Made by a program: the position numbers and the translations under genes. A stretch of 64,000 nt of DNA from Neodiprion pinetum (Eukaryota; Arthropoda; Insecta; Hymenoptera; Diprionidae): assembly GCF_021155775.2 (NCBI RefSeq), contig NC_060233.1, positions 16,688,537 to 16,752,536 on the forward strand, read 5' to 3'. Under the pieces are notes generated by a model that had not been told where the DNA came from, made no database searches, and worked only from the letters and a program-made list of their open reading frames with translations. Positions within the stretch are counted from its first letter, which is position 1. Every line of letters begins with the position of its first letter. This document shows positions 1 to 12,400 of the stretch, piece by piece.

Positions 1-3000
1 TGATGGTGCCAGTCTTCCTTGATCATGTCGCTTCCTTTCTCGGCGATCATGATAGTGGGAGCATTGGTGTTGCCCCTAACGATCTTGGGCATGATGGAAG
101 CGTCAATAACTCGAAGCCCCTTGATGCCGTGAACCTTGAGCTCGGGATCGACGACGGCTTTCTCGTCGGTGTGCGGTCCCATTTTGCACGTGCCAACAGG
201 GTGGTAAATGGTACCAGTGTACTCCATAAGCACGCACTCCCAGTACTCCTCGGTGTTGAACTTCCACTTCTCGCAATTGGGAAGCGGAGCGTCGACTAGC
301 TCCATGCCGTGCTTTTCGAACGCGGAAGTGGCGAAGAGATCCAGTGCTATGCGGATCCCAGCGACCATGCTCTCGAGGTCGGGATAGGCCGTGAAGTATT
401 TTGGGAATATCAGCGGTTGTCCCCATAGAGGATCGGTATCGTTGAGTCTGATCACGCCGCGGCTTTTCGGGCTGAGCAGGATCGGCCGGATGTTGATGGC
501 GTCATAGTAGGACAACGGCGTCACCGCGGTTTCCTCGAAGCCACCTGGATCCGCCAGGTAGTCCTTGACGTTGCTCGCGTCGAAGGCATACTGGATGTCC
601 GGCTTGTCGTAGCCGTGTTCGTACAGCGTCTGCGCAAAGACGCCGCACTGCAGCGCCCCCGTTGCCGACAGCGGACCCATCTGGGCCTGCTTGTAGTAGA
701 AGACGTCGTGTTTCACCTCGTTCTCCTGCTTGTCGGTACGCGTCTTGTTGCTCAGAGCGATCACTATGCCGTTCATCGTCACGTGATCCTGCAGGTTCCG
801 GCCCACGGCCAGATCTTTGATCAACTTGATCCCGTGCTTCGACAGCTCCTCTTTCGGCCCCACGCCAGAGAGCATCAGGATCTTCGGCGAGTTTATCGCC
901 CCCGCGCTCAGGATCACCTGTTTACATTCATATTTTTATTCGTGTCTTGTTTGGGTTAGAGAGTCCTGTTCAGGCGGTGCCCTAGTCGATTTCGACGTTG
1001 CCGTATGTATCTCCAAATATCTCAAACGTGAAAAAGGATTTAACAGCCGCATGCTATACACAATTCTCAACAAAAACACTCCGATACATTTTCATTTGAC
1101 GCAGAAATAAAGGAATGGCATGAATTCCACGAATTTACTATTGCGATCTCGCAAAATCCGTTCCATTTGCTTATTTCTGCGTGAAATGACAATGTGTTGG
1201 AGTGTTTTTGTTCAAAATTGTGCATAAAATAGGGCTGTTAAACCCTTTATCGCGTTTCAAATACGTGGACTCCGATATTTGGAGATATAGACGTCACATC
1301 AAAAGCGATCAGGGCACTCCTTTAATTATTAGACATTTGACTACTACTGTTCGACTTTTACGTGAAAGAGTAAAATGAAAAATAAACAAGTCGTTGCTCT
1401 AGCTGATTTTGATGTGCCAATCTACCACGAACTTCACTCTGGGATGCGTACCGAGCTCAAAAACACGATTAAATATGATGTATGTTTTCCATTCTTTTGT
1501 TTGAATAATGCGGAAACTGCTGGATTGATCGAATCCAAAACCCAAACAATTGCAAATTGAAAAGAACCACGTCGCTCCAGATCAATGTTATAAAAACCTG
1601 TTGATCACTTCCTGAATAATGGTCAATTAAATTTTTCTTACTAACTTGTTTTCAAAAAATCAAAAACTCGAAATTCACTAAACTGATCAAATTCGAAATC
1701 CATTCTTTCACTAGAATTAAGAACAGCTGCGTCGATTGAGACTATAAGCATGAAAATCCGATGATTCGTTCTCAATACATCAACATTTCGATTTTTTTTT
1801 TTTCTTTTCTACCGTTATGAATCGAAACGTTGAGATCCAGTGAAAACTTCTGACCTTGCTTCTATTTTTTCCTCAAAACCTGCCGCTGCTCGGAAAGTTG
1901 GAAATAAAAAAAGAATCAAATCACCTCTTTTCTGGCCAGCACCACCTTCCGGAATCCCGTATTCGTCGAGCTGTACTCGACCCCCGTAGCACGCTTCGTT
2001 TTCGCGTCAATCACGATCCGCGTCACGTGAGCCTGCGTCCTAACCTCCAAATTACGTCGCTTGTAGCGCACTGGTCGGATGAACGCTCCGTTCGTGCTCT
2101 GCCGCCGGCCGTGGATCGACGTCATTTGCAGCTTCATCACTCCTATCTGCTGGTTCGCGTTCGCGTCGATTTTCTTGTAGCCCAATTCCTGCCACGCGTC
2201 AAGCAAAATCCCCACGTTCTTGTCTGCGTACGGGAACCTCTCGACGTTTTGGTAGCCACCCTTGCTGTGGTATTTCGGGTTTTTGTGAACGATCTGAAAT
2301 GAAATGATTTATTGTTTTATTTTACTTTTGTCACTTTCATTCATGACTTTACGAAACGAACAAACTATACATCGAGTGCACACGCGCGGAATTAGTTTGT
2401 GTCATTGGTCGATTTGACCAAAGTGGGGTTAGATTTTTGTCTGCTCGTCAGTCCAGCCAACTTGATCGGATGAAATTTACAAGAGTTTGAAGTTATGCTG
2501 AGTCGAGATAAGTTATTAAGTGTTTTCTTTCATCTCGTGACCAAATTCAATCTTGAAACTGAGTACCCAAACGTAACGTGCAGAAAAAAGTTGAATCTCA
2601 TTAACCCGAACAAAGAAACGGTCATCGTCGATCAAAGTATGAGTTATATTTTTGTGAGCGATCTGATATGATACGATTTCAGTTACTTCATTTGCCTCAT
2701 TTCTTTTATGATTTCATAAAACGAACAAATCTCAGCTCACATACGCGAAATTATTTGATTTCATTGGCTACTTGGACCAAACTATCATCTGATTTTCGTT
2801 CGCTCGTCAGGCTCGCCAACTTAATAGAGTTAAAGTTACGAGCGTTTGAGGTTATGCCGGTCTATGATACGTTATTATTCATTTCAGTTTATTTTGCAAC
2901 GAAATTCAATTTCGACGCTGAATAGATGAAACGCATGCGCAAAAAAAAAAATTATAAATCGTATTATTACCAATCGGTTATATTTTGTTCATCTGAATTT

Positions 3001-6000
3001 GAAATTCTCTGCGAAATCAATTCACACGGTCAGTAACTCATCGAATCTCTGGTTTAACCTTAAATATTCACATACGCATTTCGGTTCTAATTCCCGAAAG
3101 AAACGGCGCAAGGAAACTTAAATTATATTCCATATTGTTACAATAAATTCGATGTTGAAAACTTGATTTTCTCACAATATGTCTGCCGTGAAGAATTTGA
3201 TTGTATGATTTGTTAACACATTTCTTTTAATACATAATGCAAATCATAACGAATTCTTAGAATCTTGCATAATTTCTTTGATTCCTTGATTTCTTGAAAA
3301 ACTTTACCGGTACACCGTTCAATTCATTTATTTCTTTTACATATCCTGCTGTCATTTCAAATTCACCAGGTGGTACATAAGTTCCATGAAATCTCGAATA
3401 GTTTCTTGAGTACAATCGGTAATCGCTGCAGAGAGCCAAACCAGTTGAATACATACCTCTGGATCTTCATTGTTTTCCGACTTCAGAAAATACGGAAGAA
3501 CGTGTTTGTAGCCCCAACCGTGATTGCCTTCAGCTTCCCACTCATCATAGTCGCTTCGCATTCCTCGAATGTAGATCATATAATTGATTGTGCTCGATCC
3601 TCCCATGACCTGAACGTCATTTGACGAGCATTAAAATATTATCCTGACTACTCGATATTCAGCTCTCTTCAACAATAACCTCATAAAATATGTAATCCTA
3701 AAACTATCTTCGATAAATAATCCATGGGGTGAAAAAAAACCATATTGTAATCAGTTCAGCGGTTTTGGACACCTTATGATATATATAGAAAATGACGACT
3801 TTACTTAGTGTCATTAAAAAAAAAACAAGCCAAATAGAAAAGATAGCAAATATCAGACTGCTAGACAAGGGAAAAAACGACATACATTTATAAATGTCAC
3901 GTTCAACTGTAAATACACTATTGTTTCAAAACTCCAACTCCTGAACGTTGACAAATTAACAATGTTGCAAACACATCCTCTTCCTATTTCCGCGGTTACC
4001 GAAATAGCTGATTTGTTGTACCGGAAAATATAAATACTTTCTTTCCCAATTGCCGACTACAAGAATAATTGAGTAATTTTGAATGACATCTTACAGCGCT
4101 GATGAAAGGTGTATAAAGATATGATGAATCGTAACTGAGGTTCCTGTATTACCGACATTCTGTAATTCCATGTTGGAATACCCCCCCCCCCCCCCATTTA
4201 ATCAAAGAAATTGGAGATATTCATACAGCTACAGTTTCGTGTGAACGAGAGAATCGAATATTGTTAGCAACTTACTTTGCCTCGAGCCCACGGACAAGTC
4301 TTGCCTCTTCTTGCTCGACAGGAATGTTTTTCCGGCTGAGTACGGTACATCCAGTCGATATTACTCGCTTGTAACATCGACGCAAATGCCGGCACGTCGG
4401 CAACTTCAGGCTCATCTATACCAGCCTCCAACAACAGAACCTGTGACCCACAAAACAGGGGGAAATAGCAACGTTAGCGTGACTGATAAATCTGTTCACC
4501 TTACGCCCGATAAACGGCAACCTTTCGTACTCCAATGTCGATCTTATTGCAAACAAGGTGAACGGACGGCGTAATTATAGAATGTATTTCACAAATGCGT
4601 CCATCGTGCAGAATACAAGTGTAGCGTTCCTCAATCTTGTATTATTGATATTTTACAACTATGAGGAACAAGAATTAAAAACACTTCTACACAAAAATAA
4701 AACAATTAAAAAAAAAAAAAAAAAACAGTTTCATTCAACGTGAGAAAATATTCTGTACACGATATTTCACATCATTGACGGTAAAACTTTCTCCATCGCA
4801 CAGTTCAAAAACATCTGAAATTGTGGTAGTATAAAAAGATTGTTTAATTGTTTGATTGATGAATTTTGTGGCCACGTTCATTGAAGGGCAAAAAATTCAA
4901 AGTCGCGTAACGTTCTCCAAATCATGTGAAATCTTAAACATCTTATCTCATCAATATATTATAGAGTCTGTTCGTCGAGGTTCAGTGCTGATCGCGAGAA
5001 ATTGACTGGTTGATTTGTTACCGAAAAAAAAAAAAAAAAATTGAAACACACAACTTACCGTAGTGTTTAATCATTGCACTACAGAACGGTATTCAGCATT
5101 TTACCATTATTACAATCCAAACGATTGTGCAACTAAAATTGTTGTATGTTTGTATTTTTCGGACATTCCACGACGCTAATTTGCACTACAGTAAAGTTTT
5201 GTCCTATACTTGAACAGAACGCTGACAACTTTCCCTCGTTGCATAAATTTTACCGGCCAATGTAACGAATCGATTGCTATACACTGTTTCGCATTGTGTA
5301 GCCGTGAAATTCTCTATTTTGCGTCCCATATAGGTATGCCTACACTAATTGCTGTCCCGATCCATGTTTCCAGTATGCGCAGTCACTCACAGCCACAATC
5401 CATAATGCTTTTATCATTATTCTTACCTTTGCGTTCAATATATCAAACATTGATATTTTCCTTCATCTGTATTCGCGATGTATTACATTTAAGCAGAAGT
5501 TTCTCGTGCGTATTTTCCAAACTGTGATGAATTGATTATATATGGTTCAGATTCTTTTTTTCCATTTCTTTGGTAGAGATTGCGAGGCGACAATTTTGTG
5601 GTACGATTTAAATTCATCGCCGTAAAAATCTTTTCATACCAAAGAATGTTTGTACAATGTGTAATGTGAATAATGGAGCGATAGTGAAATAGTAAAGATA
5701 TTTTCATGGAGTCTGCAATGACACTGTCGTGCCAGTTGTAACTGGTATTTGCATCACGACTTGCTAACACGGCGTTTTTCTTTTCCCTCTTGATTCGGAA
5801 CGCTGTCTGAATTTTTTACGCTCAAGATTGTTTCGACACTTAGACTCCATGCTCCTACATATATTTCCTTTAAAGAAAGTCAAATAAAGGTCTTGGAACT
5901 AATTCAGACGCGGCTGAAGTTTGTTTGATTGCAGCTCTCGGACCTGAAAAACAAAATCCTGAGTTGTCTATATCGAGAGTAGGCCGGAAGTAACTTTTTG

Positions 6001-9000
6001 GAAAAGTTGCAGAAGTTAGCATTCTACAAATGACTCATTATCAGTTCCGGTGTTTCCTGTTTTCAAATATACTTCCTACCAATATTCACTGTGGACAGGA
6101 TTTGCTACAAGAAACATCCGTAAATCCATTACTCGTTACTTATTAATATTCAAATTATAAATTTTTACATCTGCCTGCTTTTAAATCATTGGATGATCAC
6201 ATTAAGTACCGTATATTTCTACCAAAGAGACATGCACGCAATTGCTGATCACAAATATCACAGCTGGAAATCTAATTGTAAATGAAAAACTAACTCATCC
6301 GAGCACTCAACACGAACCAAGCTATATACTCGAATAATAAGGAAACACCCGAAAGAACAAGTTAAGGAAATCCTACGTGCTTGATTTTGATTTAATAACC
6401 CATGCTTGCACCAAAGAGTAACCTGTTTGTGTGAGGCTCTCACTTTTGTACGTGTTGTTATGCAAAGTACAGTAGAAAATTTAATTGTGATATTAAGAAA
6501 AATAACAAGTCCGATTTCTGCATGTTTTCCGTATTATCAGCAATTTCACGTATCTACGGTATTCTCTGTTTTTATTCATTTCATCTCGAGATCTCATTCT
6601 CTAAGACAAGCATTTTCCTGTCCGTTTTATCAATACTATTTTATAAATTCTTATTATAGATACTGTTTCAAACAACGTCAGAAATTAGCGTAATTCAAAA
6701 TGCTTATCTCGTCAAACTCTTTCTCATCGCTCTAAATTTAGTTCACAGCTATTCTTGTTCCAGGAAGCAGAAAAGCTGCTATCCAAATGAAAATTTAATG
6801 ATTATTGACAAAATCGTGTTTGCAAACAAAAAACAAAAAAAAAAAATCAAGTAATAATAAAAAAACGCGTTAAAATTTAATATTAAAATCACTTGCAAAA
6901 TTTAATTTATTTAGATCATCGAATTTTCAGCAATCTAAAACTTGTCTCATAATATTGTTGGTTGAAAATAAATCGCATAGTTTGGTAATTAATAATCATA
7001 GTGGAAATTAAATAACAGCTTCTGTTTCTGTGCTACCAGGATTACTGTAGAATAATTTACCATTTGAAAGAGAAATATTGTGGACGTTAAGAGCTTCTTG
7101 GAGAAAGTAAATTTTTCAGTTTATATGGACAAATATTCTTCAGGAACCTATTCAACAAAATGAACCTAAATCGATAAAAAATACTTATTCCATGAAACTA
7201 GAATGAGAGTCAAAGTTTGTTCTAAATAGAAAGAGCTTGGAGTTTGACCTTGTCTGAAGTTTGATTTTACACTGGGACAAACTTCATTTCTTTTTGTTAC
7301 TAGAAAATTCTGGTGAAATGTATATCGTTTTGATAATAGTTTGAATATTGTTAGGATTACAAAAAGGTGTGGTCCAAGTAATTTTTTAGTGTGATTTTAG
7401 TTTTCAATGCCGTAGAACTTCGGTTATCGCAATTTCAAGTAATTCAATTGGCCTCGACTGTCGGAAAAATCGTCCGCTACAACTTCGAATATCATAAACA
7501 GCTGTCGCTTCTTAATCTTCACCCTTACGCTTCGATAAGTCGTCGCTCAAAATACGACCGTGTTTCTAGATTTGCAATAACGCCAACTGTTCAATTGATT
7601 ACATGTTAATGTAATTTTGCTATGTAACATCGATAAATTAGAAAAAAGTCAATCACACAGGTCTGCAAAAAAATACTTATTTCAGCTGCAGGGGACGTTT
7701 TTGATAAAAATTATACTTTCGAGTGTGCTGAATCCAAAAATGACTTCCATTTCCCTCCGTCACGTACAGTACTTTTGCAAAGTACAAGATGTTTGCATAA
7801 AAAAAGCATAAGAATAATGAAAACAACCACCATTCCATTAGGATGAACTAAACAATATTTCTTATAAAATTAAACAAACAATTTCTTCATGAAATGTACT
7901 TAAAATTCCGTGTTCATTTTTTTTGCTTATGAAACCTTTTCCTTGATTTTTTTATAACTCTCCGAACACGATGCCGGTTACCATTTTCTGTTTCCATGTT
8001 TGTATTTATTCTTGAGTCTCACTCCAATACATATTAAATGAAAGTAGGAAATCACTTTTGCATAGGATTTTTAGAACACTAGATTTCTAGTTGAACGAGA
8101 GTTTCACTCTAAATTAAACTACAAACACGAAGTGCAAGAAAAAATCTGACGCGATGGAAGTTTTTCCGAATTTTTCACGGTTTCAGTGAGTAAAAATCTG
8201 TAAGAGACAGTATAAAAACACCTATGCAGTTTTTTGCACGCAGACCTGTGTTATTTTTCCAGTGTTGTATATACAGGTCTTCTAACGTCTTCAAGTCACA
8301 CTTTCTTCCTTCTCGTTCTATCTCTTTCTGTCTCGATATTCCGGCGCTCAAAGCATGCGCGAAGGTAAATAGACAGTATTGGGTCCGGTATTATATTTTC
8401 TGGGCATTGCAACATTAAATCTGTTTGTTTAGCTCACAATTCTGTTCCACTGCGAAGGCTCTAATGTCACTTCATCGTTGCACCAAGATCAAATTACGAC
8501 AACAGTAACAGGAAAATAAACTTTAAGTGACCATAATCAAATTGGATAGACTTGTACCAAATTTTCTGGCTACCGTGGAAAATGACAGCAGCTAAAAACT
8601 GTACACTAACCACAAATAGAAATTTCTTTCGGTACAGGCTTTAACTTACCTTCCAGTGCTTATTTTCGGACAGCCTGTTAGCAACGACACAGCCGGCAGA
8701 GCCAGCGCCGACGACAATGAAGTCGTACTCCTCGGCGGCGAAGCCTTGACCAAAAGATTGTCCGGAAGCCGCAGGCTCGCTATCTGCTAGCGGTGAGGCA
8801 ATAACGTGATTGATATTCTCTGAGTACTCGCCAGTGACGATGTCGTCCGAATTCCTGAGGATAATGCTCTGCTTCCAGGTGTCGTACATGGCAAATCCGG
8901 TCCCAAATTTGGCACCGACGTTGTCCCGCGAGCTCTCGACCACGGGAATGACGTCATCCGCGACTTCGCCGTGGATCTGGGCGATCTGTCGCATCGCGAG

Positions 9001-9441
9001 CCGAGGTGCTGCTTCCGTTTCCGCGTTCTTATGGTAGGAAAGCGGCGGGTACAGCGGCTCCTCGGCGTAAGCGGGCTGCGCAGCGGGTTTGCGCAGCGCG
9101 CAGAGCTTCAGTGGCCTCCCGAAAGGGGCGCTGGCGGCGCTTGTAGGCCTCACTGCGCTTGCGGCGTGCGTGTTGAGCGGATTCGCGCGGCTCTCTGCCT
9201 TGGTCATTCCTCCACCGTTGATGCTGAAATCCGCCGAATGCGTACTGCGCTGCTCTCCGCGATTATCGAGCAGCGGCGAAAAGTACAATGATGGCCCGTG
9301 TAAGTGGTTGAAGCGATTATCCTTCGTCTGGCCAAACAGCCGCACCACTAGCGCCAAAAACATGTAAGTCGCTGGCTGACACGTCGACACTGTTGTGTGC
9401 GGCTCGCAGAGCTGCGCCAAATTCGGCGGCACCCACGACAT
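1..9441 (-). CDS. GMC-1: GMC oxidoreductase (glucose dehydrogenase [FAD, quinone]-like), five coding exons, last codons off the left edge
   Basis: FAD-dependent oxidoreductase of the insect glucose-dehydrogenase group; the substrate cannot be told from sequence. Coding exons in gene order are 8650-9441, 4276-4440, 3457-3609, 1925-2293 and 1-917. All junctions are GT-AG and phase 0, giving 798 residues before the window edge. The Rossmann motif YDFIVVGAGSAG is at residues 239-250. GMC signature 1 (RGKVMGGSSTINY) spans the exon 2/3 junction, and signature 2 (GAINSPKILMLSGVG) opens exon 5. The active-site region YHPVGTCKMGP has His about residue 732, and the partner Asn is in NTNAPT. I start at 9441 (MSWVPPN) because an acceptor (TGTTTCAG) lies just upstream, which makes an ATG at 9477 intronic and implies a 5'-UTR intron. 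The oddity is about 238 residues before the FAD motif, against about 57 in GMC-2. The family call is firm; the start is moderately sure. Confidence 0.9.
976..1320. repeat. Fold-back (long inverted repeat) element in GMC-1 intron 4
   Basis: The left arm (976 to about 1113) and right arm (about 1168-1320) are imperfect inverted copies. Both share CTCCAAATATC, TTTAACAGCC, AACAAAAACACTCC and ACGCAGAAATAA, in opposite orientation. The outer ends read GGTGCCCT and AGGGCACT. The central loop is about 55 bp. There is no ORF of its own and no clear target duplication. It looks like a non-autonomous hairpin MITE; the superfamily is not recognised. Confidence 0.7.
4181..4195. repeat. Poly-C tract (15 C)
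   Basis: An uninterrupted run of 15 C lies in GMC-1 intron 2, in otherwise AT-rich DNA. Its length is likely to be unstable, or poorly resolved by sequencing. Confidence 0.8.
7271..7375 (+). repeat. Diverged fragment of the 422-424 bp MITE family, in GMC-1 intron 1
   Basis: The stretch beginning ACTGGGACAAACTTCATTT and running through GTTTGAATATTGTTAGGATTAC aligns with the plus-strand start of the MITE at 34020-34443 (ACTGAGAAAAATTTCATTT ... GTTTGAATATTGTTGGAATTAC). Small indels separate the two. Only the first quarter or so of the element is recognisable. Intron 1 of GMC-1 (4441-8649) otherwise shows only AT-rich sequence without a supported gene. Confidence 0.5.
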
Positions 9442-12400
9442 TGCGGAAAAATTCTGAAACACGGTTATTGTTGACAAATATTATCCTTCTTGCCAACGTT
9501 TTGACGGTTTGCTTATCACCAAGGAAAAAGCTATTTGCTTGTTTATGCTTCCAAGTGGCTTCCACGAAATGTCACATGGCCACTTCAACATAGGGTGAAT
9601 TCTCCTAGGCTTTGTGCGATTCAGGATATATTTCGCGGATCAAGATTTGTTGCGTTGTCAACGATTGGAGATAATGGAGAGTCGACCAATTTTCAGTAAT
9701 GACACAAAAATGTGAATCAGCCAAATGCACTTTCAGTTGCCACAATGCCGGCTGATATTCGGAATCAAATAATACGGGCTTTTTGAATCACCAAAGTACT
9801 CATTCCATTTGAATGAATTTTACTCAAATTGAGAGAAATTTCAATCAAACTAAGTAAATATTACCTAGATTGAGTAAATGTTGTACGAATCAGTTGACTA
9901 CTTTAGAGCCTAACACAGTGCTGATCAAGTAACTCTTAGACGATGTTTACTTGTAAAACACAAAATAAAATAAATGAAATGAAAGAGCTCAACACTGCAT
10001 TAATCTTGGTTATTTTTCAAATAGTAAATTTTTAAATATTTTATTAATGTTGATATTGACGAAAAAAATAACAATACGATAATGAGTATTGACAGCAAAA
10101 ACCTGTTCCAGTGAATTTGTGTGAAATAGTGTTTAAAAAAAGTAAGCCGTCGTGAGGTAAAATCGAACGATACTTGATCGATTTTTTACCGTTACGACGC
10201 GATTTTAAGTGAAAAAGCGATGTCTAAGTTTTGGTTTATAAACACTTGAAGTGTTAGGAATCTCGTTGGGAAATTAACTAATAGAAAAATTAATTCGAAA
10301 TTAAGAACTTGGGAATAATAATTTGTCAACTCTTCAGGCTTGAAAAACTTTAACTTACACCAAACCAGTCAAGTTTCTTTAATTTGCATTACGATTCCTC
10401 AAATTGAAGAAGTATATATTTTAAAAAATGCTGCGGTGATGTTTTTGAACTCTAGTTACACAATTTTGTTCACCTTTCCAGCACAAGTAATTTCACATAA
10501 TACCACATTTTTGAAATAGTTCCAAGTTCCAGCCCCCGGTCTAAATATTCAATTTCAATCAAATTCGAAAACTTTCGAACCGTGAATAAAAAATTAACGA
10601 GCGAACGAAACTGAGAAAAAATATAAATCTTGACTTCGTTAAAGAAACAAGATTCAATTATTGTTTAGGCTGGGTTTCGGAATTTCGTCAGCGCTAGTCG
10701 ACAAATCGATGCAACAATCGTCTTTTCCATAAACAGTTGATAAAATACTAATTTCCGAATTGAACTTACCCCTAGTTGAGTTGTAAAGTTTTACTGAGAA
10801 GATAATTTCCCACTTCACCGTGAGCACAAATCGTTTAATCAAACAATCGACTGTAGCGTATTGAATAATGACTATTTAATAAATCGTAGAATCTAAATAT
10901 TAATTTCAAGCTGAAAAACTTGACACAAAGTTCTTCATTCAATTTCATTTAGAAACACTTCTCTGCGTTGATAATCAACCGACATTCTCAAAATCTTCGT
11001 GCTAATTTCGTACGTAAGTGTGATAAAAAGAAAAAATTTTGATCCGCGTTGAACAAATGTCACGTATTTTATCACATCCAAGAAAAACCACCACGGGAAA
11101 AATTACTGCCGGATTTCTATCTCCGGTCACAAGAATTTTCCTAATTTCGGAGACTCGTTTCCTGGCGTTACTCGAACGATGCCGTTCGCGGGCGAACTGC
11201 TTCTCCAAGGAGTTGAGACAAGCGAATGTCGCTCGTGTCTGAGTTCTGGAACGAGTAAAAACCGCTTGAGAGTTTCAGAAAGCCCGGCATATTTCGTTCC
11301 CGGTCTTCTGGAGCAATAAACGCGGCGATATCGCTGCGACTCGTCTGCAGCCATTTGAGAGAAAGAAAATGAGAGAGAAACATGAAAAAAGAGCAAAAAA
11401 TTTCCGAGTTACGCCACCGCACCGAAAGAAAGGGAATCATGCCCGTGACCGATCGATTTATCGTTCGGTTAGATTTCCTCCACCGCCGGCCAGTCGATCA
11501 CTAAATTCACATTATACGTCAATTTGGATTTCCGGGTGTGGTTTACCAAAATCCGATACTCTTCGTTAATTTTTATGTCAGACAGTCGTAAATCCAGAAT
11601 TTATCGAATTATCGTATCAGCAAGCTGCGAAGATCTCTTCGGAAATGCAAAAATAAAAACGTCTATAATTATAAACATTGGACGTCGATGCTTCATTTCA
11701 GGTCGCTTCAATAAGGCTACAAATCTAGTACAGTTAGATTTCACTCTGCAATGGCTCATTTTATTCGAAAGACTATTTTATACAAATTTACTACAAGGCT
11801 TTTTTTTTTATCATGCTGACATCGTTAAATATTTTATTTTACAACATTGGAGTGACATCAATAAAGATCGACAAGTGACAAAAAATACAATCTGCTTCGG
11901 TGATTTTGTAGAAAATATTTTTCTATGTAAAATAAACCATCGTGGAGTCATACATAACTAATCTAATAGATTATTGACAATTTTTGAAGTTATTTGAAAC
12001 AAAGTATCGATATGTGAGCTTTCGTTCAAAACTTCGATATTGTTTATTTTTCTGTTTTAGAGATTGTTGTAGCTCATGAATATAATAATATATTCAATAT
12101 TTCATGTATAATTACCCCGCAGTATAATCAATAAAAAGTAACGATTTTCGGCCAACCAGTTTTCGAAATGATTCTTTTTATTCCACGTGCTTTTTTTCCC
12201 GAAAATTCGCTACACTGTAAATAAAATTTTGTTCCAATTGAAAAGGTGAAGCGACAATGAGCCCGACTTTTAATGGCATTCTTCAATTGCGTTGTCAAGT
12301 TGAGAAATTTTTAAGAATTTATGAGAATTTTTGAGAATAATGAGAAAATTGTATAATCATATATTGTATAATTATGTGTAACTGTAATATTTCATTTTTC

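Noticed and set aside
1375..1560. 61-codon ORF in GMC-1 intron 4 (and the loosely similar start of an ORF at 30369)
   Set aside because: The similarity covers only a few codons, with no domain and no splice signals; probably repeat debris or chance.
9442..9477. ATG at 9477 as the GMC-1 start (adds 12 residues)
   Set aside because: A splice acceptor (TGTTTCAG) lies between it and the ATG at 9441, so the extra codons are probably intron.
10148..10200. Imperfect hairpin as a microRNA precursor
   Set aside because: The stem is about 20 bp with gaps and the whole fold is only about 53 nt, too short and irregular for a confident precursor.
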